A stretch of 64,000 bases of DNA from NCBI GenBank assembly GCA_023362775.1, contig JALMGJ010000002.1, forward strand, positions 54,654,914 to 54,718,913. Direction: 5' to 3'. The notes below the pieces were generated by a model. That model worked only from the letters and a program-made list of their open reading frames with translations. It did no database searches and was not told the origin of the DNA. Both the position numbers and the translations under genes were made by a program. Each line of letters starts with the position of its first letter. The stretch's first letter is position 1. This document shows positions 23,601-34,800 of this stretch, one piece after another. This DNA is from Charina bottae (Eukaryota; Chordata; Lepidosauria; Squamata; Charinaidae).

Positions 23601-24083
23601 AAAGGAACCCCCTGAATTATGTATCTATAGAGTGTGAAGTCCTGATTTCCTCATACAGTTGCTAGTCTCTAGTTTGAAGCTTAGTCTCTGGAGGTAAGTC
23701 AAATTGCCTCTTCCCCAGTTCTCCTCCTTTGAAAAATTTATGTTCCTATTTGTTATCCTGGTGATGAGCTCAGACCATCTGCTCAGCAAAGACGCAAACA
23801 TCTCTGTAGCCAAAAAAAATACACAGCCCCAAACAAACAGTCAAATAACTACCTTGAAAATTAGCAGATCTGCTCCACAACTCACCAACTCTCTTGCAAA
23901 CTCCTCTGTTCCTGTTATATTTTTGGGCACTTTTCTGAAGATGTTGTTTGAACAGATTGGGATTTCTGCTTCTTTGAAATTATGATCAAAATTTAGGAGA
24001 CCAGATGGTAGTTTGTATCAATGTTGTTTTTCTAAAGATCCATAACCACTCTGGAAGTGTTTTGTGTTCTCCTTGCTCTAGAA

Positions 24084-25446
24084 CAGGGGTCGGCAAACTT
24101 TTTATGCCGGGAGCCATTTTGACATGCTCGTGTACATTTTGAAATGCTCGAGAGCCAGGGGGCAGGGTTTGCGGGCGGGGGCCAATCACGTGGAAGGGGG
24201 CGGGGTTTGCGGGCGGGAGCCAATCGTGCGGAAGGGAGTGGGGTTTGGGGGTGGGAGCCAATCACGTGGAAGGGGGCGGGGGGCTCACGGAGGGAGGGGG
24301 CGCAGCCAGCGGCTCCGCGAACCCGGCCCGGCCACCCCACCGGGAGTAGCGGAGAAAGAGCTGCCACCCTCCGGCCGGCAGGACGGGCGCGGGAGAGCGG
24401 AAGGCTGTGCCCTCTCCACCGGGCGGGACCCGCGCCTACTTCCCTGCCGGTGCCTGAGCACAGACACCAGCCGGGACCCTGCGCGGAAGATGCCGCGCGC
24501 CGCCAGCGCCTGACGTCAAGGCGGCTGCGCTTCCGCGCCCGGCGGGCGGGCGAGGCAGGGAGAGAAGGGGAGACAGAGGGGCTCCCTCTCCGGCCTCTGC
24601 GCCCCTTCAGGCCCGTCTCTGCGAGGCCCGGCGTGGCAGGGAGGCGCTGCTGGCCCGGGACGCGGTGCTGTCGGAGGCGGCGCAGGAGCGGCTGCAGGGG
24701 CTGCTGCGGCTGGAGATGGCGCTGCTCCGCGGCATCCAGGTGCTGGGTGAGGGCACAGGCCCGGGACGCGAGCGGCAGGGCGGCGCAGGGGGCCTGGCCA
24801 GGGCGGTGGCGGCGGGGGGACGGAGCCGGCGGAGGTTTGCCGGGCGGCAGGCCGGGGCGGGCGGCGCTGCTGGGGCTGGTGGCGGAGCTGGAGGGAGCGG
24901 AGGGACCAGGCGTACCCATGGGCGCAGCGCGCGCTCTGCAACCCGCCTTGGAGAAGCGGCCGCGGGAGGCCCTCCGGGTGCACCCTCCCGCCCCATCAAT
25001 CCCCCCACCCCGCTGTTCGGCGTCCTCTCCCCCCGCTAACCCGAGCCCTGCGGCGGCCGGGGGAGCCGAGCCAGGCTCGGACCGGAGGCGGCCAAGGGGA
25101 GAGCAGGCGGCTCTTCGCCCTGCGCCGCCCTGCCGCTCGCATCCCGGGCCCGCGCCCTCGCCCAGCACCTGGATGCCGCGGAGCAGCGCCATCTCCAGCT
25201 GCCTCCGACAGTGCCGCCCTGCAGCCCCTGCAGTCGCTCCTGCGCCGCCTCCGACAGCGCCACGTCCCTGGCCAGCAGCGCCTCCCTGCCGCGCCGGGCC
25301 TCGCTCAGTGCGAGAGCCAGGGGGCGGTGTTTGTGGGTGGGGGCCAATCGCGTGGAAGGGGCGGGGGTGAGTTCAGCTGCGGAAGAGCCACACTCAAGGG
25401 GCCAAAGAGCTGCATCTGGCTCGTGAGCCGCCATTTCCGACCCTTG
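24084..25446. mobile_element. 1.36-kb hAT element with inverted internal duplication, copy I
   Basis: Starts caggggtcggcaaact and ends ccgacccttg; perfect 8-bp duplication ctctagaa (24076-24083, 25447-25454). A separate family from copies A-H. Next to the left end are CCAAT/E-box/GC-box units; the interior holds two inverted copies of a GC-rich segment (24613-24790 and 25115-25305) that looks like a captured exon. Long open frames through it on both strands come from CpG richness. No transposase. Confidence 0.88.
24165..24285. repeat. CCAAT + E-box + GC-box tandem units
   Basis: Three units of ccaatcacgtggaaggg(gg)cgggg-like sequence. CACGTG is perfect at 24187-24192 and 24263-24268 and changed (CGTGCG) in the middle unit. 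A fourth, changed unit (CGCGTG) is at about 25343-25368 near the other end. Same module as 4485-4640. Confidence 0.85.
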
Positions 25447-25789
25447 CTCTAGAACAAGTAACTATAATCACTAATGCTCTTATTTCTTTCCATTTCAAAA
25501 TTTATTTTACACCTGTGTTTCATCATTTTTATTTTTTAACTTTGGATTTGAGTGGTAGAAATAGTTACTGTCCATTGCTGAATAATGGCCTAAATCAACT
25601 GTTAACTCTGGAAAGGATTCCTTGTTCTGATATATGTATTATCCAAATGCATGTTTCTCTGTATGAACAGAAGATATGCAATAAAAATAAAATTCATCAC
25701 ATGCTTGATTTGTACATAGAACAACTTTCAGATCTTCACCAATTATTTAACAATTCAAACAACTGGCATTTTATTAAAAATAATCAAAA

Positions 25790-25793
25790 TATA

Positions 25794-25845
<52 letters not shown>

Positions 25846-26574
25846 TTTATATGACCGCCCATCTCCCCCCAACGGGGAACTCTGGGCGGTTTACAACAAA
25901 AAAGAATTAAAATAGAACATACAATATAAAACATCAATTCATACAATTAATATAAATAATTATAAAAATAAAATCCAGATGGACGAAAGAGTAATAAAGG
26001 GAGGACTTTTTAGGATTAAGGGACAAGCCACCCCCATGAGGAACTATCCCTTCCTCCTTCCCATGCCAGGTGGCAGAACCAGGTCTTCAGATCTTTCCTA
26101 AAGGTCGGGAGGGAGGAGATCTGTCTCAACTCCGGGGGCAAGGTGTTCCACAGTGTAGGAGCAACTACAGAGAAGGCCCGTCTCCTAGACCCCATCAGGT
26201 GACACTCTTTAATTGATGGGGCTCATAGCAGGCCCTCCCTGAATGATCGGGTGGGGCGGGTCGATAATATGGGGATAAGACGGTCCCTCAGGTATTCTGG
26301 CCCCATGCCATGTAGGGCTTTAAAGGTGATAACCAACACCTTGAATTGTACCCGGAAGCAAACCGGCACCCAATGCAGCTCGCGGAGCAGTGGCGTTACA
26401 TGTGCAGATCTTGGTGCACCCAAAATTGCTCGCGCGGCTGCATTCTGCACCAGCTGTAGCTTCCGGATAGTCTTCAAGGGTAGCCCCATGTAGAGCGCAT
26501 TGCAGTAATCTACATGGGAGATGACGAGAGCATGAGCGACTGTCCGGAGGGCATCGCGATCCAGGAATATTCAT
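25790..26574 (-). mobile_element. L2/CR1-clade LINE 3' part
   Basis: The minus strand has a clean stretch of reverse transcriptase C-terminus (KLQLVQNAAARAILGAPRSA, ELHWVPVCFRVQFKVLVIT; 26489-26223), then the 3' end and a (TAAA)n tail at about 25800-25845. The best-preserved copy of this family here. Confidence 0.85.
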
Positions 26575-29257
26575 AATACAATATATTAAAAAGATATTAA
26601 AAAGATACTGTAAGTAGCCCTGTGGGGAAAAATGCTCTATTTCTGAGGGAAAAATAGGCTTTATCAGTAAGACTGCTTACTATAGCATAAATAAATTTAG
26701 TAATTCCAAATAATGTACATCATGTCTTAACTAGCATTTCTTACATTTCTTAAATCAATTTTACCTCCTATTCCAGTACCAAGTAATAAAGATAATATTT
26801 TTGAGATTTTGAACTCCTTAAATGTCTATCAAATATTTTTCACACTTCTGCATGATAAGTAAAAATTGAATATCATATTTTGGTTTATAGAATATGTCTC
26901 ATTATCTTTTAAAATCAAAAGGTTCACTTTTCATCATATATATCAGATTATGAGCTACCACCCCTTCAGACCTATGGAAGAATATTTAATATAAGATATG
27001 TCTATGAAGGTTCTCAGTCATCCAGGTGGAATTGTCTGTAGCTTGAATCATGTCAACTGGATTTCTATTTTGTCAGTGGAAACGTTTCGCTTCTTATCCA
27101 AGGAGCTCCTTGGATAAGGAGCGAAACGTTTCCACTGAGAAAATAGAAATCCAGTTGACATGATTCAAGCTACAGACTAATATAGGATATTTTTTTCCAG
27201 TTTGTTATGGGTTTATACTTATCCATCTATAGGAAACAGGCCCAATTAAAAAAATAAAATAAAAATGGGACCTTCTCATATCTCTTCTCTTAGTTCTTCA
27301 GTTCCAGAATTTATCTCTCCAAGGAAAAAAGGAATGTGATTGGTTCAGGGTAAACAGGGTAATCAGCATGGCTGGTTGGGGAATTCTGGGAGTTGAAGTC
27401 CACACATCTTAAAGTTGCCAAGTTTGAGAAACACTGATTTAGACAATGCTCCTCCAGAAGCAAATCTACCACCAGCAGCAATCTCCATCTGACATGGCAT
27501 AGGAGAATAGACATCAAGTCTTCATGCGTCAAAGATGCATAACAGTACTATTCTTGAAAATTGAAAGAATTACAGCCAGGAACTTTATTATGTGACAAAA
27601 TTTGGAAAACTTACTTCAAAAATACAGGTGTTGGACATTTATGAAAATTCCATATCTCCATAGCTTCCCCAATATACAGTATCTTTGAAACAGAGAGATT
27701 AATACAATTTAGGTATCATCTAAATCATCAATCTCTAACTTTCCTCAAAGATTGAAAAGAAATACTTTGGATAGGTTGCTGATTGCATAGAAAGGTCCAT
27801 TAGGAATTAGAAACTGACATTGCATAGAAATGTCCATTAGGAATTAGAAGAGGTCTGCTTCTCATGCTACTTTAGGCTAACCCTTTTCCCCATAAGGCAT
27901 TAATCAACCAATCACATAATCATAGAAAATCAAGATTTAGATAAAAAAATTCCCCCTCACCCGCTCCTCTTCTTTTTTCTCTTCCTCTCCTTTTCCTTCT
28001 TGTTATGTTTTCCACTGATCGGGAGCCATCCATAAAACACCATCATTTTGTGATCTGTTTTTGCATTCATTCTTAACTGTCATGAGAGTCCTTGCAGCAA
28101 GGACAGCTCTTTGCTCTTGACATGTTCAGCTGATGAATTCCATTCACACAATCAATGCCTGTGTGAAAAATAGTTTTCCGGTTGATAAAAGGCAGCATTG
28201 TTCTGACAAAATATGAGCTATATGAAGCAATGTACCTGACTAAATTCACGCTTTCATAGTTCCATGAATCCAACACAATTTTATTGCTGTTCCACTTTAT
28301 ATATTTTATTGTAGGCTGCTTCTTCTTGGTCTCTTCACAATATTGCAAAGGACATATATTTCAGAAACAAAAGACCTCAGTGGAGTGCACTATGGCATTT
28401 GATACACCTATGTATTTTGGGGAAAAAAAGCAAATAATGACAGCTTTGAGGGAAACAGAGTACTTCCAGCAATGGGTAGACTATTAGAGGCAATTATAGA
28501 GGATAAAACAAACCTGAAGTGCTACAACAAAATTAATAGTAAGACAAGCCTGAAATGGCTTAACCAAATTATTTCCAAATTCACTGTTTCTCAGGATTCT
28601 GTGCGAGTTTATAAGATGTTACCCAACGTTACCATAACCGGTTTTCTAGACATTCTCTGAAACCTTTAGCCTTCTTATACACCCAAATAGATTTATTCTC
28701 ATGCATTTCCTTCTACCCCCCATGTTCTCCAAATCTGTTCTGCAACACTTTTAACCACCCAGAGCTGATTAAGGGTACATTTAGGGTAGCTAGCAAATAT
28801 TTTTCCTTTAACAAATGTACAAAAAAGGGTATCTTCTTTAGTCTGAAATCAATTTCCAGTATTCAGAGATAGAGCAATAGAGGCTCTTTCACAGCCTTCT
28901 GTTAGTAAAAGTACACTGACCACACCTTCAAATCTACTGGCTAATCATAACCAAGTTATGATTAATCCTCCACTATTTTTAATTAGTTTATATAGTGAAC
29001 CAAATCTAGTATTAAGCTTTGTCTAATTTCCTTACAATGTACAAGCTCCACATGGAGTAACTAATTTGGAAGCATTAAGCCAATTTTTTTTCCTGACATG
29101 CTACTTTGATACAAGCAAGATATTTTGATGTGATACATCCAATCCTTCACCACCAATTTAAAATAAACTTCCATATTGACTGTGTATGCTAGCATTTAGG
29201 GACCTCACTTAAAACTTCAAATATCTGGCCTTAGCTACTTACCTACTATTTGCCTAT
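26575..29257. other. AT-rich intergenic DNA
   Basis: Apart from the Penelope-like fragment and a partial hAT MITE (about 27370-27440) nothing is recognised. A frame at 28348-28073 (minus) has no family features. Confidence 0.5.
27000..27177. mobile_element. Penelope-like element fragment, palindromic
   Basis: Two arms in inverted orientation meet at about 27108 with almost no spacer. Flanked by taatataagatat (26987-26999) and taatataggatat (27178-27190), a 12-of-13 duplication. The arms stop within the hammerhead-like stem, so the CTGAAGA box is absent here. Confidence 0.65.
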
Positions 29258-29587
29258 AAAAAAAAAGGTAAAGGTTTCCCCTGCACAGTTGTGTCCAACT
29301 CTAGGGGCTGGTGCTCATCTCCGTTTGTTAGCCAAAGAGCCAGCGTTGTCCGAAGACTCTTCCGCGGTCATGTGGCCGCATGACGTGCGCAGAATGCTGT
29401 TACCTACCCACCAAAGTGGTACCTATTCATCTACTTGCATTTGCATGCTTTCGAATTGCTAGGTTGGCAAGAGCTGGGGCAAGTGCGGGAGCTCGTTCCG
29501 TCATGTGGGGCTAGGGATTCGAACCTCCGAACTTGTGATCTTCCAATCGACAAGCCTGACATCTTACCCACTGAGCCATTGTGCCCC
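29258..29587 (-). mobile_element. Sauria-type tRNA SINE
   Basis: tRNA-like head at the right end with A-box (gtgggtaag-like) and B-box (ggttcgaatcc) on minus; tail related to BovB (gtggacacaac..-like) and an A-rich end at left. Copies at 43816 and 44839 are close relatives. Confidence 0.88.
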
Positions 29588-29720
29588 TACTATTTACTTT
29601 ACATTACTTACCTACTATTTGCCTATATACACTGTCAAATAAATCTATGTGTAATTCTCAGTTTCACTTAAATACTTCACATTTTCTTCAACATAGTTAA
29701 CAGATCACAGATCTCTAAAC

Positions 29721-29984
29721 CAGAGCTTTCCAAACTGTGTGTCGCGACACAAAAGTGTGTCGCCACACACAGCGTGGTGTGTCGCCACACCACCCAGAAG
29801 CGGCGGCCGCCATGCACGTGCGCGCCGCCGCACGCCCCCCGCGCTGCCGCACGCCCCTCCCGCGCCGCCACTGTGCGCACGCGCCGCCGCACGCCCCCCC
29901 GCGCCGTCGCCGTGCACGAGTGTGTCGCTGCCGCCGCCGCCGCCACCGGGTGTGTCACCAGTGGCGGCACTTTGGAAAGCCCTG
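29721..29984. mobile_element. hAT (Buster-like) nonautonomous element, copy D
   Basis: Ends cagagctttccaaact and ctttggaaagccctg, perfect duplication ctctaaac (29713-29720, 29985-29992). Core of gccgccgcacgcccccc-type repeats, shared with copy H. Confidence 0.92.
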
Positions 29985-30056
29985 CTCTAAACAAAGGAAA
30001 TGAAGAAATGAAATGATTATTGTAATGAAGTCTTCAGTACTGCTCACAGTTTAGAC

Positions 30057-30325
30057 CAGGGCTTTCCAGTTTTTCTGCGGCAACACACCAACCGCCGTTG
30101 GTGTGTCACCATGGGAAAACCCGGAAGTGCCGCCATTGCGGCAGCGCGCAAAAACCCGGAAGCGCTGCTGCTGCTTTCCGGGTTTTGTGCGCCGCCGTTG
30201 GTGTGTTGCCGTGGGAATACCCGGAAGCGCTGATGATGATCAGCGCTTCTGGGTTGTGTGGCGACACACCAGACTGTGTGTGGCGACACACTTTTGTGTC
30301 GTGACACACAGTTTGGAAAGCTCTG
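30057..30325. mobile_element. hAT (Buster-like) nonautonomous element, copy E
   Basis: Ends cagggctttccagtt and agtttggaaagctctg, perfect duplication gtttagac (30049-30056, 30326-30333). Core is close to copy C. Only 72 bases from copy D; both lie within about 2 kb of the PROK2 3' end. Confidence 0.92.
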
Positions 30326-31360
30326 GTTTAGACTAAGCCCAGTTATACTCAGTGAGATTTACTTCTAAATTGACATGCTTAAGATTTTTATGTTATCTGT
30401 TAGCTTGTCTGAAGTTATACATCTCTATGAAGCTTTATGATCTCTCCAGAATTTTTGAATTTGGGAAAACCATATCAAATTTAATAGGCCATATTTAAAC
30501 TAAACATTTTCTTGTGTTAAATCTAATTGTGATTTACCTTAGCACATAAATGTTTTTAGAATGTTTCCTGAACTTAACGTTGGTAGGTAACAACTTTCAC
30601 AGGATAAAAATTGTACAAAAAATTATAATACAGACTTAAATAAATAAAATATTTTAATTTCATTATTCTGATACAGAATTTTTTGCATATCAGTATATTT
30701 ACATTTGAAGTCAGATGCTTCAGAAGATTTTCTGATGTTTAAAAAATATAACAGGAAACTGGATTTCAAACAAGTTGCTATATTTATGCTAGATGAAACT
30801 CAATTCTTTTTCTCATTCTCATTATATGATTTTATAATCACTTCAGAATCCTGTCAGGCTCACGCCTATACACACTGACATTCTGAATTAGGAGATGGGC
30901 ATCCCAGCTGCACATCCGAAGTGCAGCAACATAAATACATATATACACAATCCATGCACCCCTGACCAGCAATATATCCATCCTAGTCCTGGAGCTGAAA
31001 TAAATTAATTCATGCCCACTGATATCAATCAGAGGGAATTTCATGTTGTTTTTTTCTTCAAAGGCCAGAACTTCTAATAGAAAAACACTTGTTTTCCTTT
31101 CCAACTTGCTAGTACAAAACCACCAGGAGTTGGAAGAGGAGATTTCTTTGCTTTTTAATTTTCTTTTTGTAATCAGTAAGATGGTTTTGTTAATTCATCT
31201 TGGTAGATTAAGGAAAATCCTCCAATTTAAGCAAACTGATTTGGTGATACTGGCTACTGAATGGTTCTGGATGACTGATTTGAGCATTTTAGCGGAAAGA
31301 ATTTGACAATAATATGCCTTTTCTATAGGTGTGCTCCACTTGTGGCCCAATTTGTCTACT

Positions 31361-31366
31361 TTTATT
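31361..31366 (-). terminator. PROK2: Candidate PROK2 poly(A) signal
   Basis: AATAAA on the minus strand about 330 bases after the PROK2 stop codon. It is the first canonical hexamer I noticed downstream; use is unproven. Confidence 0.4.
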
Positions 31367-31695
31367 ATATTGCCGATAGTACCTATTTTTGTAGGCAGCA
31401 AAATGAATTGGGTCTCCCTTGGTCTGCCAAACACAGATGATGAGCTGTGTTCCAACTAGCATGTCTCATGTTATACAGGCCTACCTCAGCCCATCCTTAT
31501 TTGTGCTGATAAAAATATAAAGAAACTGTATTTTTCTATGGAAAACACTTTGTCTACTGTTAAGTATAATATCTTAATAATAAGGTTAGAAAGTATATTC
31601 TAAATTTCTTCTGGCAAACAATGTCATCACAATAGCAAATAGGGGTCTTCATTCATTAAATAAGTAATGACACCGAATTCTTCACCGTCCTTCTG

Positions 31696-31821
31696 CTAAA
31701 AATAGATGTTAACATTTTTGAACTCTGGTAAACATTTGTATTTGCTTGGAGAAATCCGGACACAAGTCAAGTTAGGTGCGCAGGGACAGCTGTGATGCAT
31801 TCTCCTTCCCCAAAATGGAAT
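31696..31821 (-). CDS. PROK2: PROK2 coding exon 3 (C-terminal part and stop)
   Basis: Forty-one codons and TAG, residues 67-107, with four cysteines (78, 80, 86, 96). Preceded by a good acceptor (tttctttccag). Contains the family segment [14 protein letters not shown] and ends [15 protein letters not shown]. The tail after the last cysteine is 11 residues. Confidence 0.93.
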   Translation of the reverse strand: MPFWGRRMHHSCPCAPNLTCVRISPSKYKCLPEFKNVNIYF

Positions 31822-34800
31822 CTGGAAAGAAATGTTTAGAGTTAAAGCAAGAGGGACAACAAGAAAACTAAGCAATCTGTTGATTCAGTGCCCATTAACA
31901 TACTTTCCACACTTCAAGCTGCTTCATAGAGATGCCAAACCAATTATTCTATCTTCTTTGTGGTACATCATTTTCTCATGTTGTTGTTAACTATTTCCAT
32001 AGCATGATATTGACTACTGCATGCATCAGTAGCAAAAACAACCACTGTTAAATTATGAAAGCATCAGCTTTGAAGAACCAATTCAAAGTTTTATGTATAT
32101 GCTAACTCCCATGTGGCAATTTGTTTAGATGAAGCATTTCAATAGCTTCATCCAATCATATGTTATAGGTTGGTTTCTCAGTTGTGAGAGAAGTGTCTTT
32201 GGTGTATAGCCCAAGATACTTCTGTTAGTTACACATAATGGAGTAGCCTTCATAATTAATAATAAAGTGGCTAAAGCAGTGCTTGGATACAATCCAAAAA
32301 ACGATAGAATGATCTCAATTCAAATTCAGGGTAAGCCATTTAACATCACAGTGATCCAAATATACGCCCCAACCACAGATGCTGAAGAAGCAGAAGTAGA
32401 TCAGTTCTATGAGGATCTGCAGCACCTACTAGATAATACACCAAAAAGAGATGTTATTTTCATTACAGGAGACTGGAATGCTAAGGTGGGTAGTCAGACG
32501 ACACCTGGAATTACAGGCAAGCATGGTCTGGGAGAACAAAATGAAGCAGGACATAGGCTGATAGAATTTTGCCAAGACAACTCACTGTGCATAACAAACA
32601 CTCTCTTCCAACAACCTAAAAGATGACTTTATACATGGACTTCACCAGATGGTCGACACCGAAATCAGATTGACTACATCCTTTGCAGCCAAAGGTGGCG
32701 GACATCTATACAGTCGGTAAAAACAAGACCTGGAGCTGACTGTAGTTCAGATCACAAACTTCTTATTGCAAAATTTAGAATCAGACTAAAGAGAATAGGG
32801 AAGACCCACAGATCAGTTAGATATGAGCTCACTAATATTCCTAAGGAATATGCAGTGGAGGTGAAGAATAGATTTAAGGGACTAGATTTAGTAGATAGGG
32901 TCCCGGAAGAACTATGGACAGAAGTTCACAACATTGTTCAGGAGGCGGCAACAAAAAATGTCCCAAAGAAAAAGAAAACCAAGAAGGCAAGATGGCTGTC
33001 TGCTGAGACACTGGAAGTAGCCCAAGAAAGAAGGAAAGCAAAAGGCAACAGTGATAGGGGGAGATATGCCCAATTAAATGCAAAATTCCAGAGGTTAGCC
33101 AGAAGAGATAAGGAATTATTTTTAAACAAGCAAAGTGCGGAAGTGGAAGAAGACAATAGAATAGGGAGGACAAGAGACCTCTTCCAGAAAATTAGAAACA
33201 TCGGAGGTAAATTCCAGGCAAAAATGGGTATGATCAAAAACAAAGATGGTAAGGACCTAACAGAAGCAGAAGAGATCAAGAAAAGGTGGCAAGAATATAC
33301 GGAAGATCTGTATAGGAGGGATAATAATATTGGAGATAGCTTTGATGGTGTGGTCAGTGAGTTAGAGCCAGACATCCTGAAGAGTGAGGTTGAATGGGCC
33401 TTAAGAAGCATTGCTAATAACAAGGCAGCAGGAGACGACGGTATCCCAGCTGAACTGTTCAAAAACTTGCAAGATGATGCTGTCAAGGTGATACATGTCA
33501 GATGCCAGCAAATTTGGAAAACACAAGAATGGCCATCAGATTGGAAAAAATCAACTTATATCCCCATACCAAAAAAGGGAAGCACTAAAGAATGTTCAAA
33601 CTATCGAACAGTGGCACTTATTTCACATGCCAGTAAGGTAATGCTCAAGATCTTGCAAGGTAGACTCCAGCAATTCATGGAGCGAGAATTGCCAGCTGTA
33701 CAAGCTGGGTTTAGAAAAGGCAGAGGAACTAGAGACCAAATTGCCAATATCCGCTGGATAATGGAGAAAGCCAGGGAGTTTCAGAAAAACATCTATTTTT
33801 GTTTTATTGACTATTCTAAAGCCTTTGACTGTGTGGATCATAACAAATTGTGGCAAGTTCTTGGTGGTATGGGGATACCAAGTCATCTTGTCTGCCTCCT
33901 GAGGAATCTGTATAACGACCAAGTAGCAACGGTAAGAACAGAGCATGGAACAACGGACTGGTTTAAGATTGGGAAAGGAGTACGGCAGGGCTGTATACTC
34001 TCACCCTACCTATTCAACCTGTACGCAGAACACATCATGCGACGTGCTGGGCTTGAGGAATCCAAGGCTGGAGTTAAAATCGCTGGAAGAAACATTAACA
34101 ATCTTAGATATGCAGATGATACCACTTTGATGGCTGAAAGCGAGGAGGAGTTGAGGAGCCTTATGACGAAGGTGAAAGAAGAAAGTGCAAAAGCTGGGTT
34201 GCAGTTAAACCTCAAAAAAACCAAGATTATGGCAACGAGCTTGATTGATAACTGGCAAATAGAGGGAGAAAAAGTGGAGGCAGAGACAGACTTTGTATTT
34301 CTAGGCGCAAAGATTACTGCAGATGCTGACTGCAGCCAGGAAATCAGAAGATGTCTACTTCTTGGGAGGAGAGCAATGGCAAATCTTGATAAAATAGTTA
34401 AGACCAGAGACATCACACTGACAACAAAGGTCCGCATAGTTAAAGCAATGGTATTCCCTGTAGTAACCTATGGCTGTGAGAGCTGGACCATAAGGAAGGC
34501 TGAGCGAAGGAAGATAGATGCTTTTGAACTGTGGTGTTGGAGGAAAATTCTGAGAGTGCCTTGGACTGCAAGAAGATCAAACCAGTCCATACTCCAGGAA
34601 ATAAAGCCAGACTGCTCACTTGAGGGAATGATACTAAAGGCAAAACTGAAGTACTTTGGCCACATAATGAGAAGACAGGATACCCTGGAGAAGAAGCTGA
34701 TGCTAGGGAAAGTGGAAGGCAAAAGGAAGAGGGGCCGACCAAGGGCAAGATGGATGGATTATTCTGTCTGCATCACAAGCACTGAATAGGATAGCATACA

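Noticed and set aside
24032..25370. Two long overlapping open frames (386 and 408 codons)
   Set aside because: They run through the ends and both inverted arms of a hAT element and are explained by CpG richness.
28073..28348. 91-codon minus-strand frame with a Cys-rich end
   Set aside because: No domain, no splice context and no sign of a family; taken as chance.
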